Under the pieces are notes generated by a model. It made no database searches. It had not been told where the DNA came from and saw only the letters and a program-made list of their open reading frames with translations. The translations under genes and the position numbers were made by a program. 64,000 bases of DNA, from positions 129,762 to 193,761 of the forward strand of contig NZ_MUHD01000027.1 of assembly GCF_002217395.1 (NCBI RefSeq), given 5' to 3'. This DNA comes from Flavobacterium plurextorum (GTDB lineage: Bacteria; Bacteroidota; Bacteroidia; Flavobacteriales; Flavobacteriaceae). Every line of letters starts with the position of its first letter. Positions within the stretch are counted from its first letter, which is position 1. Positions 27,324 through 36,772 of the stretch are shown in pieces.

Positions 27324-27718
27324 TGGAGTCGCCGGGAATCGAACCCGGGTCCAAACAAGCAACTAAAGAGCTTTCTACACGCTTATTTCCTGATTAGATT
27401 TTCGTTGTTGAGCTAGGCCAGAAACAACCACCCAACACTTATCTCCTTAATTTTCGAAATCCACCCGAAGCTCATGGAAATCTAGGTTTATTTTTACGGT
27501 TCCCCTTGACAGAACGCCACAAACCAAGGCTTTCTAGGAGAATCCAGCTTCTCTACCTTGTAGAGACGTGGCGCAATCTTACTATGATTCAGATTATGCA
27601 GCTAAAGCGTAATTATTTTCGCCGTGTAAAAGTGTGAGATCTTATATTTACGAGCAAGGTCTCAATGCTCGACGTGCTTACTGTTCAATTCGACTTGCTG
27701 TCAAAACCAGTCGACCCC
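27324..27718 (-). ncRNA. ssrA: Transfer-messenger RNA
   Basis: The 395-nt RNA rescues stalled ribosomes. The 5' end GGGGTCGACTGG and 3' end CGACTCC pair as a 7-bp acceptor stem (one G-U), with discriminator A at 27324. The T-arm shows GGGTTCGATTCCC near the 3' end. The tag frame at 27594-27623 (minus strand) is GGC GAA AAT AAT TAC GCT TTA GCT GCA TAA, giving GENNYALAA, typical of flavobacteria. CCA is not fully encoded. The 3' end could be called a few bases further. Confidence 0.96.
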
Positions 27719-27792
27719 AAAAATGAGTTTGCAAATTTATGCTATTTGAATTTACTTTCTACTAAAATTTTCAGAAAAAAAAATAGCCGAAA

Positions 27793-27953
27793 GTCCAAGG
27801 GCGAAAGTAAAAAGTTGTAAAGTTTTTAAAGTCAAAAGATTGCTTTCTGTTGCGTTTTTTTATTTTTCCGTAATTGGTGTGTATAAAAAAGAACAAATTC
27901 AGTATTGTCAACTGTTTTAAGACTTTACGACTTTTGACTTTCGACTTTAGGAC
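27793..27953. repeat. Imperfect inverted repeat of AAAGTC heptads
   Basis: Left arm 27793-27830 and right arm 27915-27953 are inverted copies at roughly 80% identity over ~38 bp. Both are built from loosely repeated AAAGTC(N) units and flank 84 bp. The element lies directly after the serine hydrolase stop and upstream of ssrA. An apparent 74-codon minus-strand frame here is low-complexity and not counted as a gene. Confidence 0.6.
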
Positions 27954-27957
27954 TATT

Positions 27958-29160
27958 TTATTCTTCGTCTTTAAAATTAAACGGATAATCTCCAAAGATC
28001 GGTGCTAATTTACGAACAGCATAGGTGTTTCTGTTCATTTTATTAGATAAAGCAATAATCGTTACATTCTCTTTCATTAAAGTAATGTATGACGAAGTAT
28101 TACCATGCCACCAGCCATTATGAAAATAGAAATTTTGTCCCGTTTCCCAGTTAATCATTCTAATTCCTAAACCATAATTTTTAGTTCCTTTACGTTCGTT
28201 GCTGTATCCCGTATAAACTTGTTTTAATAATGCAGGTTTTAAAAAATCAGGTGAGTTTCTAGCTCTGTCAAATTTTAAAAGATCGCGTACAGTCGAAAAA
28301 ACATTTTTATCTCCGTAAACATTATCTAGATAATCAAAACCAATTTCAACACCGTTTCCTTTATATGATGGAACAATCTTTTTTTTGTCTTTATCATCAT
28401 CAAAAACATAAGTATTTGTCATACCTAAAGGTTTAAAAATCATTTCAGACATCGCTTCTTTATATTTAAGTCCTGTGATTTTTTCTATAATCAGTGCCAG
28501 CATAGCATAATTAGTATTGCAATAGCTGAAACGAGTTCCAGTTCTTGATTCTAATCCAATATCTTTTGTAGCCAGAATATCTAGAATGTCTTTATTGGTT
28601 AACTGGTTGTGTCTGTCCCAAACTGATTTATCTCTATCTGTGAAATAAGCATAGTTGCGCATTCCAGAACGATGATCTAAAAGCATTCTTATAGTACAGT
28701 CTTCGTATGGAAACGTTTTTAAAATGGTATTTACTTTTTGATCTAATTCTATTTTCCCAGCATTTACCAATTTTAAAACTGCCGTAGCTGTCAAAACTTT
28801 ACTTACTGAAGCAATTTGTACAGGAGTATTGGCAGTAATTTTGGTTCCTTCATTTTTATTAGCAAAACCATTGTATTTTTCAAATATAATTTGACCATTT
28901 CTAGCAACTAAAAAACTGCCGTTCATGCTGTTGTTTGGCCAGTTTTTATTATAAAAGTGATTTATTCTGCCTGTTACCGAGTTTTTATAGGCCTGTGATA
29001 TTTTCTTTTCAGGTCCTAAAGGCTTCATTTTAGGTAATGTATCTTCGACTGTTGAGGTAGTATCTGTATTTGTTTTTTTGTCTTTACCACACGAACTTAA
29101 AACTAGTATTGAAAAAAGTATTTGTGGTATCTTTGTCTTTTTAAGGAAAATCATTTGCAT
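27958..29160 (-). CDS. Beta-lactamase-fold serine hydrolase, lipoprotein
   Basis: The 400-residue protein carries a lipoprotein signal (FSILVLSSCGKD) and a Thr/Ser-rich linker, then a class C beta-lactamase-like domain. Visible active-site elements are Ser118-Val-Ser-Lys121 (QIASVSKVLTATAVLKL), Tyr213-Cys-Asn215 in FSYCNTNYAML, and HNGWWHGN as the third motif. The family includes esterases, D-peptidases and penicillin-binding-like enzymes as well as beta-lactamases, so a periplasmic hydrolase or peptidase is the safe call. ATG 29154 is an alternative start two codons in. Confidence 0.88.
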   Translation of the reverse strand: MQMIFLKKTKIPQILFSILVLSSCGKDKKTNTDTTSTVEDTLPKMKPLGPEKKISQAYKNSVTGRINHFYNKNWPNNSMNGSFLVARNGQIIFEKYNGFANKNEGTKITANTPVQIASVSKVLTATAVLKLVNAGKIELDQKVNTILKTFPYEDCTIRMLLDHRSGMRNYAYFTDRDKSVWDRHNQLTNKDILDILATKDIGLESRTGTRFSYCNTNYAMLALIIEKITGLKYKEAMSEMIFKPLGMTNTYVFDDDKDKKKIVPSYKGNGVEIGFDYLDNVYGDKNVFSTVRDLLKFDRARNSPDFLKPALLKQVYTGYSNERKGTKNYGLGIRMINWETGQNFYFHNGWWHGNTSSYITLMKENVTIIALSNKMNRNTYAVRKLAPIFGDYPFNFKDEE

Positions 29161-29340
29161 CGTTCTTTAAAAACAAATATATAGAATTCAATATTTATGT
29201 TTGGCGGTTTTTAGAATGTGAATCGGCTTTCTTTAACTTAAAATTAACAAATGTTTTAGGTAGTCGATTGTTAGTCAGCTTTAAACGGTTTTTAAACATT
29301 CTAAATTGTATTTTTACAACAAAACTTTAACGAAATTTGT

Positions 29341-29348
29341 TATATTTG
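29341..29348 (+). promoter_or_regulatory. -7 box TATATTTG
   Basis: It matches the Bacteroidota consensus TAnnTTTG, 52 bp before the dehydrogenase start. No TTG at the usual spacing is evident. Confidence 0.5.
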
Positions 29349-29400
29349 AAACAAAAACGATGTAAAAAGTTATATTAATTAATGTTTTAAACTTGTTTGA

Positions 29401-30603
29401 ATGAAATTTGGAATTATAAAAGAAAGAAAAAACCCACCAGATCGACGTGTAGTGTTTGCTCCTGATGAATTGGCTAAACTGAAACAACAGTATCACGAAG
29501 CGGTCGTAGAGGTAGAAAGTTCTGATATTAGGATTTTTTCGGATATACAATATAAAAGTATGGGGATTACAGTTTCTGATGACGTTTCAAACTGTGATGT
29601 TTTATTTGGAGTGAAAGAAGTTCCCGTTGAAAATTTAATTCCAAATAAGTCCTATTTCTTTTTTTCTCATACCATCAAAAAACAACCTTATAATAGAAAA
29701 CTATTACAGGCAATTTTAGAAAAAAATATTGATTTGTATGATCATGAAACTATTGTTGATGCAAACGATCATCGTTTAATTGGTTTCGGGAAATACGCCG
29801 GAATGGTTGGGGTTTATAACGGAATTCGTGCTTTTGGATTAAAGTTTGAATTATTTAAACTTCCTAAAGCAGAAACTCTTTCAGGAAAAGATGCTTTGAT
29901 TATGCATTTAAAACGTATAACAATGCCGGCTTTGAAGTTTGTTGTTACTGGAACTGGGAAAGTGGGCAGCGGCGTAAAAGAAATTTTAGACGCTATCAAA
30001 GTAAAAGAGATTACGATTGATAATTATCTGACTAAAAAATACTCGCAGGCTGTTTATGTTCAGTTGGATGTTTTAGAATATAATAAAAGACTTGATGGTC
30101 AAACTTTAGATTTTAAAGATTTTGTAAATCATCCTGAAGAATATACTTCAGATTTTGAAAAATTTACTAAGGTTTCAGATATTTATTTTGCGGGTCATTT
30201 TTATGCTAATAATGCTCCGATGATTTTAACAAAAGAAATGCTGAATGCGAGTGATTGTAAGTTGAAAGTTGTGGCCGATATTTCATGTGATGTTAATGGA
30301 CCAATTGCTTGTACGATTCGTTCATCGACGATTGCAGAACCTTTATATGGTTATTTTCCTTTAGAAGATAAAGAAGTTGATTTCTTTCATCCAGCTGCTG
30401 TTGCGGTAATGGCAGTTGATAATTTACCTTGTGAGATTCCGAAAGATGCAAGTGAAGGCTTTGGAGAACAATTTATGGAACATGTAGTTCCTGCTTTTTT
30501 CAACGGAGATAAAGACGGGATTTTAAAACGTGCAAAAATCACTGAAAAAGGTAAATTAACCGAAAGATTCAGTTATTTACAGGATTATGTAGATGGTAAA
30601 TAA
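29401..30603 (+). CDS. NAD(P)-dependent dehydrogenase, alanine/saccharopine dehydrogenase type
   Basis: The 400-residue protein begins MKFGIIKERKNPPDRRVVF, matching the N-terminal domain of alanine dehydrogenase and lysine-forming saccharopine dehydrogenases. A dinucleotide site follows at KFVVTGTGKVGSGVKEIL. The C-terminal part (CKLKVVADISCDVNG, then IRSSTIAEPLYGYFP) resembles the saccharopine-dehydrogenase side of the family more than classical Ald. There is no signal peptide. Substrate is uncertain: an amino or keto acid. The gene is monocistronic and convergent with fumC. Confidence 0.75.
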   Translation: MKFGIIKERKNPPDRRVVFAPDELAKLKQQYHEAVVEVESSDIRIFSDIQYKSMGITVSDDVSNCDVLFGVKEVPVENLIPNKSYFFFSHTIKKQPYNRKLLQAILEKNIDLYDHETIVDANDHRLIGFGKYAGMVGVYNGIRAFGLKFELFKLPKAETLSGKDALIMHLKRITMPALKFVVTGTGKVGSGVKEILDAIKVKEITIDNYLTKKYSQAVYVQLDVLEYNKRLDGQTLDFKDFVNHPEEYTSDFEKFTKVSDIYFAGHFYANNAPMILTKEMLNASDCKLKVVADISCDVNGPIACTIRSSTIAEPLYGYFPLEDKEVDFFHPAAVAVMAVDNLPCEIPKDASEGFGEQFMEHVVPAFFNGDKDGILKRAKITEKGKLTERFSYLQDYVDGK

Positions 30604-30634
30604 TTATTTGTTCTAAACTGTGTCATTATAAAAA

Positions 30635-30667
30635 AGAGCTTTCTAAAATTTTAGAAAGCTCTTTTTT
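30635..30667. terminator. Bidirectional terminator, dehydrogenase / fumC
   Basis: A perfect 14+14-bp palindrome (AGAGCTTTCTAAAA and its complement) is flanked by A and T runs between convergent genes. Confidence 0.88.
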
Positions 30668-30732
30668 GTATAATTAAATGATTTGTGAATTAATTACCCG
30701 CAACGAGTTAATTAACAATTCACCATTCACAA

Positions 30733-32118
30733 TTAAACCATATCTTCAGGTTTAACCCAAGCGTCAAAATCTTCAGAAGTTACGTAGCCTAGACGAACTG
30801 CTTCTTCTTTTAGAGTTGTTCCGTTTTTGTGTGCTGTTTGAGCAATTTCTGCGGCTTTATAATAACCAATTTTTGTATTTAGCGCTGTTACAAGCATTAG
30901 AGAATTGTCTACTAACTCTTTAATTCGTTTATAATTTGGTTCGATTCCTTGTGCGCAATGTTCATCAAATGACACACAGGCGTCTCCAAGTAAACGCGCT
31001 GATTGTAGGAAGTTGGCAGCCATAACTGGTTTAAAAACGTTTAATTCATAATGTCCCTGCATTCCACCAACCGCAATTGCCATATCATTTCCAATTACTT
31101 GAGCGCAAACCATTGTTAAAGCTTCACATTGTGTTGGATTTACTTTTCCGGGCATAATAGATGATCCGGGTTCGTTTTCTGGAATATGAATTTCGCCAAT
31201 TCCAGAACGTGGTCCAGAAGCCAGCATTCTAACATCATTTGCGATTTTGTTTAAAGAAACAGCTAACTGTTTTAATGCTCCATGTGTTTCAACAATTGCA
31301 TCGTGTGCGGCTAAAGCTTCAAATTTATTTTCGGCAGTTATAAAAGGGTGGTTTGTGAACTTTGCAATATATGCAGCAACTTTTATATCGTAGCCTTTTG
31401 GAGTGTTTAATCCTGTTCCAACAGCGGTTCCGCCCAAAGCAATTTCTGATAAATGGGCTAAAGTGTTTTTTAATGCTTTTAGTCCAAACGCAAGTTGAGC
31501 CGCATAGCCTGAAATTTCCTGACCAAGTGTAAGAGGAGTGGCATCCATTAAATGTGTACGGCCAATTTTTACAACATTTTTGAATTCAATGGCTTTTTTG
31601 GTCAATGTCGCATGAAGTTTTTCAACTCCGGGAATTGTGGTTTCCACTATCATTTTGTAAGCTGCAATATGCATTCCAGTTGGGAAAGTATCATTTGATG
31701 ACTGTGATTTATTAACATCATCATTTGCTTTAATAAATTGCTCGCCTTCACCAATTTCAAAGCCTTTAAGAACTTGTGCACGGTTTGCAATTACTTCATT
31801 TACGTTCATGTTGCTTTGCGTGCCAGAACCTGTCTGCCAAATTACTAATGGAAATTGATCGTCTAATTTTCCGTCCAGAATTTCATCACACACTTCGGCA
31901 ATTGCGTCTCTTTTTTCGATAGGCAAAACACCTAAATCGTAATTTGCATAAGCAGCTGCTTTTTTTAGATAAGCAAATCCTTCGATGATTTCTTTCGGCA
32001 TCGATCCTGAATTTCCAATTTTAAAATTATTTCGAGAGCGTTCGGTTTGCGCACCCCAATATTTATCGGCCGGGACTTGAACTTCGCCCATGGTGTCTTT
32101 TTCTATTCTGTATTTCAT
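30733..32118 (-). CDS. fumC: Class II fumarate hydratase
   Basis: The 461-residue enzyme interconverts fumarate and L-malate in the TCA cycle. It shows the class II features: [36 protein letters not shown], and the superfamily signature [16 protein letters not shown]. The start region [16 protein letters not shown] and length are normal. It has no signal peptide and is single in this neighbourhood. Confidence 0.97.
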   Translation of the reverse strand: MKYRIEKDTMGEVQVPADKYWGAQTERSRNNFKIGNSGSMPKEIIEGFAYLKKAAAYANYDLGVLPIEKRDAIAEVCDEILDGKLDDQFPLVIWQTGSGTQSNMNVNEVIANRAQVLKGFEIGEGEQFIKANDDVNKSQSSNDTFPTGMHIAAYKMIVETTIPGVEKLHATLTKKAIEFKNVVKIGRTHLMDATPLTLGQEISGYAAQLAFGLKALKNTLAHLSEIALGGTAVGTGLNTPKGYDIKVAAYIAKFTNHPFITAENKFEALAAHDAIVETHGALKQLAVSLNKIANDVRMLASGPRSGIGEIHIPENEPGSSIMPGKVNPTQCEALTMVCAQVIGNDMAIAVGGMQGHYELNVFKPVMAANFLQSARLLGDACVSFDEHCAQGIEPNYKRIKELVDNSLMLVTALNTKIGYYKAAEIAQTAHKNGTTLKEEAVRLGYVTSEDFDAWVKPEDMV

Positions 32119-32489
32119 TTTGTTATAATTATGTTGTTTGTAAAATGTATTCGGTTAATGTGAAATGTCGATTGTGAGATATAAAATGTGTTGCTTATTT
32201 GTTTGAAAAATGTGTTTCTTTTGAAAATGAATGCCCTAGCCCTGATGGAAGCGGCATCCTTTTGTGACGGTGTTCGACACAAAAGATATAGCGGACAGCA
32301 GGTTTCAGCTCCTAGAAATACTCATGTTGTTCTAATTTAGACAGTTGAATAATGATTTGAAAAAAAGCTTATTTAAAATGAATATAAATATACGTATAAA
32401 TGTTATTTCATGAAAATTGATTTAGATTTTATTGCCAACGAAGAATTTATAACTTACATTTGTCGTAACATTCAAAAATTCCGGAAAAC
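32119..32489. other. 371-bp gap between fumC and the 57-residue membrane protein
   Basis: It holds the upstream region of fumC (minus) and a GC-richer structured element at 32233-32302 described separately. No further gene is visible. Confidence 0.6.
32233..32302 (+). ncRNA. Structured repeat-like element, possibly a Flavobacterium RNA motif
   Basis: This 70-base segment is much richer in G+C than its surroundings. It has a hairpin TTTTGTG-loop-CACAAAA at its centre, flanked by GCCCTGATGGAAGCGGCATC and TATAGCGGACAGCAGG, with CCTG/CAGG able to close the outer end. From memory, segments of this form (AGCCC-GAT-GAAGCGG ... AGCGGA-AGC-GG) recur in flavobacterial intergenic regions. The Rfam Flavo-1 family is a candidate identity I could not test. 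The strand is assumed. Confidence 0.45.
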
Positions 32490-32663
32490 ATGTTTGAATT
32501 TTCACAGTACTTAGGCTTTTTACTTTTCTTAACCGTACTAACTATAGGGTTTTGGTTAATGTTTTTCTTAGTTGGTTTCGTATCTTATTGGGTTACGGGA
32601 GCAAGCTGGGAAATGTTCAAAGAAAAAAGAGCCAAAAAAAGACAAGAAGAACAATCAATTTAA
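32490..32663 (+). CDS. Small membrane protein, 57 residues
   Basis: ATG 32490 to TAA 32661-32663 encodes MFEFSQYLGFLLFLTVL..., with one or two hydrophobic segments (residues ~8-34). An amphipathic, strongly charged tail follows (MFKEKRAKKRQEEQ). The layout of hydrophobic core plus basic/acidic tail resembles small inner-membrane accessory proteins. It has no signal cleavage site. A Rho-independent hairpin follows directly. Function is unknown and I recognise no family. Confidence 0.65.
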   Translation: MFEFSQYLGFLLFLTVLTIGFWLMFFLVGFVSYWVTGASWEMFKEKRAKKRQEEQSI

Positions 32664-32687
32664 TTTTAGATTGATTTCATAAAAAAA

Positions 32688-32714
32688 GGACCCGTTTTAC
32701 GAGTCCTTTTTTTT
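32688..32714 (+). terminator. Terminator after the small membrane protein gene
   Basis: GGACCCG and CGAGTCC pair with one mismatch around a 5-base loop, followed by a T8 run. Confidence 0.8.
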
Positions 32715-32816
32715 ATGGAGTATAAATACAGAAATCCTAAATTTCAAAAATAAAAAAAAACCAAATTCTAGTTTTACACTTGGAATTTGGATTTTTTTAT
32801 TGGAATTTAATATAGC

Positions 32817-35279
32817 TTATCCTGGGAAATCCCCGCCGCCGTCACCGCCGCCGTCATTTCTAGGTGCTTTTTCTCTATCATTTTTAGGTTTGTTAAAACG
32901 ATACGTAAATGATAAATTGAATTGGCGTTTACGAAATTGCATTTCACCATATGATCTCTGACTTTCAAGAGTAGTGTCATTTTGAAGGTAAGTGTACGAT
33001 CTCATGATTCTTGAATTGAAAATATCACTGATATTGAAAGCAATTGTTGCTTTATCTTTCATAACGTCTTTGCTTAAAGCAGTGTTCATTCCAAATTGAC
33101 CTAAGTTTTTACCTTGTGCTGTTTTTTGTTCGCCATTGTAAGTAGCATTCAATTGCCAGTCAATTTTATATGGTAAAGTCAGTTTAGAGTTGATTCTTGC
33201 AAACCAAGAATTAGCTTGATTGTCAAGGTTTTGTACTACTGTATTGCCTTTAGTATCAACATAAGTGTTTTCTCCAGTTGTTTTTACGTTGTAAAGATTG
33301 AAGTTACTGTTGATTCTCCACCATTTAAATGGAGTGTAATTTAAGGTAAACTCAAAACCAAATTTTTGCTCTTTACCTAAGTTAATAGGTCTGCTTAAAA
33401 TAACAGGAATTCCGTTTACTTCTTCACCATTTGGAGTTCTAACAAAGCTGAATACATCTTTGGTATCTTCAAAATAAGCTGAAGTATTGAAAGTTACTTT
33501 GTCCCAGCGTTTGATATATCCAATGTCATATTTGTCTGTTAAAGATGGATCTAAGTCAGGATTTCCTTGAAAAATATTAACGTTACTTGAGTAGTTAACA
33601 GCTGGATTCATGAAACGACCTCTTGGTCTTGTTAAACGCTTGCTGTAACTTGCTGTAAAATTACTTTGATCTGAAATTTCATAACTGATAAAAGCACTTG
33701 GAAACAAGTTGTTATACTTTTTAGTATTGAAATCGTTGTTGTCTAATAAGTTTACTTGAATATTGGTGTCTTCCCAACGTAAGCCAAACAAATACGAGAA
33801 TTTGTTTACTTTGAAGCCGTATTGTGTGTAAAGAGCATTAATATTCTCTTTGTATTCTAAAGTATTTGATAGGTTTGGATCTTTTGCTCCTGAATCATCT
33901 GTAACGAAATATTCGTTATTTAAATCGCCAAAACTTCCTTTATATCCAGCTTCAAATTGGCCTTTTTTTCCAAGCGGTAATACATAATCTGCTTGTAATT
34001 GTACTTGTTTTTGTACCTGATCGTTCAGCGTTGTATTGTAATTTGGCGAAGCTGTAATGATACTATTGTTATTGTCTGTATTTCTAGAAATAGATAAATC
34101 AGCTGTAAGTTTGTGTCCTTTATCGTTGAAGTTTTTAATGAAATTCGACGTATATTCTACATTCTGACTGCTGGTATCTCCGTTATTTAAACGAAACGAA
34201 TTACCAGTAGAATTATGATTAGAATCAAAATTACTGTAATTGATTAAATCTCTTGTGTTGCCAGAATTGTTTTGGTAATTGATGGCATTTGTCCAGAAAG
34301 TATTTGGCGCAACCGTCCATTCGATTCCAGCTCTTCCATTAAATCCGTCAGATTCTCTTTTGGTATCACGATCTTCATCTAAGAAACCTTTTGGCGTACC
34401 ATCGGCGTTAAAATAAGATGTATTGGTTAAACCTCCTCCTTCATTAGTTCTGTGGTTGTAACCTAAAGTAGTAAAGTAGTTTAATTTTTCTGTTTTATAA
34501 TTTAGATTTGCGGTTAATCCATAAGCTTCAGGAAGTCCTGTAGAAGCAATAAATGTTCCGTTAAAACCTTGATTTTTACCTTTTTTAAGGACGATATTGA
34601 TGATTCCAGATCCTCCTTCGGCATCGTAGCGTGCTGATGGATTTGTGATAACTTCAACTTTATCAATTGCGTCTGCAGGAAGCTGACGTAAAGCTTCTGC
34701 AACATTTATTGCATTAGAAGGTCTTCCGTCAATTAAAATTCGGATATTGTCACTTCCTCGTAAACTTACATTTCCTTCAGTATCAACAGAAACAGATGGT
34801 ACATTGTCTAGAACGTCACTAACAGTTCCGCCTTTTACAATCATATCTTGACCAACATTGTAAACCTTTTTGTCTAGTTTAATTTCTACTGTTGATTTTT
34901 CTGCACGAACGACAACTTCATTTAATTGAGCTGCATCTTCAGATAAATTTATAACACCTAAATTAGTGTCTCCTTTAATGCTTTTTTGTTTTAATTCGGT
35001 TGGTTTAAACGAAATAAATTCAATCTTAATATCGTAAATTCCGGGTGCAACAGCTACATCAAATTCACCTTTTGGATTGGTGATTCCACCAGCAATAACT
35101 TTAGTATCGTTTGGAGCAGTGATTGAAATTGTTGCATATTCCAACGGTTGTTTACTAACTTTTTCTAAAACTTTTCCAGTAACTTTTACCTTGTTTTTTG
35201 CAGGCGGTCCCTGCTGTGCATAGTTGTAAAAACTTGTAAAAAGCAATACAAGAATTACAGCGAATTTGATTTTCTTCAT
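32817..35279 (-). CDS. TonB-dependent receptor with OMP beta-barrel (PF14905-like)
   Basis: The 820-residue protein has a signal peptide (VILVLLFTSFYNYAQ), a carboxypeptidase-regulatory-like domain (~30-110), and a plug (~130-230) with NEVVVRAEKSTVEIKLDKKV and IDKVEVITNPSARYDAEG. A long barrel ends in RQFNLSFTYRFNKPK. After the barrel comes a short disordered tail with GGGDGGGDFPG. It is not a SusC homologue and no SusD is next to it. The substrate is unknown; it may take up metals or peptides. The -7 box TACATTTG lies 33 bp upstream. Confidence 0.9.
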   Translation of the reverse strand: MKKIKFAVILVLLFTSFYNYAQQGPPAKNKVKVTGKVLEKVSKQPLEYATISITAPNDTKVIAGGITNPKGEFDVAVAPGIYDIKIEFISFKPTELKQKSIKGDTNLGVINLSEDAAQLNEVVVRAEKSTVEIKLDKKVYNVGQDMIVKGGTVSDVLDNVPSVSVDTEGNVSLRGSDNIRILIDGRPSNAINVAEALRQLPADAIDKVEVITNPSARYDAEGGSGIINIVLKKGKNQGFNGTFIASTGLPEAYGLTANLNYKTEKLNYFTTLGYNHRTNEGGGLTNTSYFNADGTPKGFLDEDRDTKRESDGFNGRAGIEWTVAPNTFWTNAINYQNNSGNTRDLINYSNFDSNHNSTGNSFRLNNGDTSSQNVEYTSNFIKNFNDKGHKLTADLSISRNTDNNNSIITASPNYNTTLNDQVQKQVQLQADYVLPLGKKGQFEAGYKGSFGDLNNEYFVTDDSGAKDPNLSNTLEYKENINALYTQYGFKVNKFSYLFGLRWEDTNIQVNLLDNNDFNTKKYNNLFPSAFISYEISDQSNFTASYSKRLTRPRGRFMNPAVNYSSNVNIFQGNPDLDPSLTDKYDIGYIKRWDKVTFNTSAYFEDTKDVFSFVRTPNGEEVNGIPVILSRPINLGKEQKFGFEFTLNYTPFKWWRINSNFNLYNVKTTGENTYVDTKGNTVVQNLDNQANSWFARINSKLTLPYKIDWQLNATYNGEQKTAQGKNLGQFGMNTALSKDVMKDKATIAFNISDIFNSRIMRSYTYLQNDTTLESQRSYGEMQFRKRQFNLSFTYRFNKPKNDREKAPRNDGGGDGGGDFPG

Positions 35280-35311
35280 TTTTTTTTTGGTTTCTTTGAT
35301 TCTTTAGACCG

Positions 35312-35319
35312 CAAATGTA
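35312..35319 (-). promoter_or_regulatory. -7 box TACATTTG for the TonB-dependent receptor
   Basis: It matches TAnnTTTG on the minus strand, 33 bp before the receptor start. No TTG is seen at normal spacing. Confidence 0.5.
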
Positions 35320-35372
35320 GCTTTTGGTTTAAAGTGTAAGATCATAAAAAAATGTTAATATGGTATTTAGTA

Positions 35373-35717
35373 TTAATCTAAAAAAGAAGCCACTTTATCC
35401 AAATCTCTCCCAATAATTGCTTTTCCGTCTTTTATAACAATTGGACGTTCAATTAGAATTGGGTTATCTATCATTGCTTGAATAATTTCATCATTATTCA
35501 AGGTTTTTTCTTTGTAGTTTTCTATCCAAATTTTTTCTTTGGTTCTAACCAATTCATTTGGCTGCAGGTTCAACTTTTCAAGAAGTTCTTTTAATTCACT
35601 AAAGCTTGGTGTTTCAGTTAAATATGGAATTATTTCATATTCTTGATTTGTCTGATTAATAAAAGCAAGACAGTTTCTTGATTTTCCGCAGCGTGGATTG
35701 TGATAAATTTGTATCAT
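35373..35717 (-). CDS. ArsC/Spx-family arsenate reductase-like protein
   Basis: The start MIQIYHNPRCGKSRN at 35717 is chosen; in-frame extension upstream adds residues with no family match. The 114-residue thioredoxin-fold protein has the single-Cys CGKS motif near the N terminus, YLTETPSFSELKELL, and the C-terminal IERPIVIKDGKAIIGRD with the conserved Arg-Pro. This is the glutaredoxin-dependent ArsC (YfgD) type. No ars operon surrounds it, so housekeeping or stress use is as likely as arsenate detoxification. Confidence 0.88.
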   Translation of the reverse strand: MIQIYHNPRCGKSRNCLAFINQTNQEYEIIPYLTETPSFSELKELLEKLNLQPNELVRTKEKIWIENYKEKTLNNDEIIQAMIDNPILIERPIVIKDGKAIIGRDLDKVASFLD

Positions 35718-35763
35718 TTTGTTATATTTAAAGTGTGCTGAAATAGGTTCTGTAAAAAAGCGG

Positions 35764-35771
35764 TATTTTAG
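35764..35771 (+). promoter_or_regulatory. Probable -7 box TATTTTAG
   Basis: It matches TAnnTTTG at seven of eight positions, 60 bp before the CPBP protease start, in the gap between divergent arsC-like and CPBP genes. Confidence 0.35.
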
Positions 35772-35831
35772 CAATAACAAAAATAGGATTTACTATTTAA
35801 ATAGAATTCTCATTTTAAAAATTTTAAATAT

Positions 35832-36764
35832 ATGTTTTTAGAACAAGGTGTTAAACCTGAAAATAAATTTTGGAAGTATCTTTTAGGCTCAGTTTTTATT
35901 ATTACAGCTTCATTTGTTGGGCAGGTGCCTTTTACAATTGCTGTTTTTTGGAAAAGTTTTTCAGATAAAACTGGTTTTCCAACGGATAACGATGCAGCAT
36001 TAAAAATATTTGAGCCAAATCTTACTTTGTTTTTAATAATGCTTTCGTTTGCTTTTGCGCTCGCAGGTGTTTATTTTGTTGTAAAATACATACATCATCA
36101 AACCATGTTATCGGTTACTACCAGTCGTAAAAAGGTCGATTGGAGCCGTGTTTTGTTTTCATTTGCGTTATGGTCAGTTTTTTCGATTGCAAGTTTTTCA
36201 TTTTTATATTTTCAAGCGCCAGAAAAGTTTGTGTGGAATTTTAAATTGATTCCGTTTTTGATTTTAGTAGTTATAGCTGTAATTTTAATTCCTATTCAAA
36301 CAAGTACTGAGGAATATGTTTTTAGAGGATATTTAATGCAGGGCTTCGCTAATTTAGCACAGAATAAATGGTTTCCGCTTATGATGACTTCTTTGATATT
36401 TGGGTTTATGCATATTTTGAATCCAGAAGTTACAAAAATGGGATACATTATAATGGTTTATTATATAGGAACAGGTTTACTTCTGGGAATTATTACATTA
36501 ATGGATGAGGGAATGGAACTGGCTTTAGGTTTTCATGCCGCTAATAATCTGGTGGGAGCTTTATTGGTTACTTCAGATTGGACAGTATTTCAGACACACT
36601 CTATTTTTATTGATTTATCAGAACCTTCAGCTGGTTTTGATGTCATTTTTCCAGTCGTTGTGGTATATCCAATATTGCTTTTTATTTACAGTAAAAAATA
36701 CAATTGGACTAATTGGAAAGAGAAATTAACAGGTAAAATTAATCTAACAGAATTATCAAATTAA
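35832..36764 (+). CDS. CPBP-family intramembrane metalloprotease
   Basis: The 310-residue polytopic protein has about seven to eight hydrophobic segments. The family motif EEYVFRGYLMQGF lies in the middle, followed by FGFMHILNPE and FHAANNLVGAL, giving the glutamates and histidines of the putative zinc site. CAAX/CPBP proteases cleave membrane-embedded substrates or modify prenylated or bacteriocin peptides; the substrate here is unknown. It ends 8 bp before the MenE-like gene, so the two are probably co-transcribed. Confidence 0.88.
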   Translation: MFLEQGVKPENKFWKYLLGSVFIITASFVGQVPFTIAVFWKSFSDKTGFPTDNDAALKIFEPNLTLFLIMLSFAFALAGVYFVVKYIHHQTMLSVTTSRKKVDWSRVLFSFALWSVFSIASFSFLYFQAPEKFVWNFKLIPFLILVVIAVILIPIQTSTEEYVFRGYLMQGFANLAQNKWFPLMMTSLIFGFMHILNPEVTKMGYIIMVYYIGTGLLLGIITLMDEGMELALGFHAANNLVGALLVTSDWTVFQTHSIFIDLSEPSAGFDVIFPVVVVYPILLFIYSKKYNWTNWKEKLTGKINLTELSN

Positions 36765-36772
36765 ATACAATC

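Noticed and set aside
27771..27995. A 74-codon minus-strand frame between ssrA and the serine hydrolase
   Set aside because: It overlaps the hydrolase end, is low-complexity (Lys/Phe rich) and is produced by the AAAGTC inverted repeat.
27958..29160. Antibiotic-resistance beta-lactamase
   Set aside because: The SxxK, YxN and HxG motifs are shared with esterases and peptidases of the same fold; nothing specific points to beta-lactam hydrolysis.
35373..35717. Arsenic-resistance island
   Set aside because: No arsB, arsR or acr3 gene is nearby; the ArsC-like protein stands alone.
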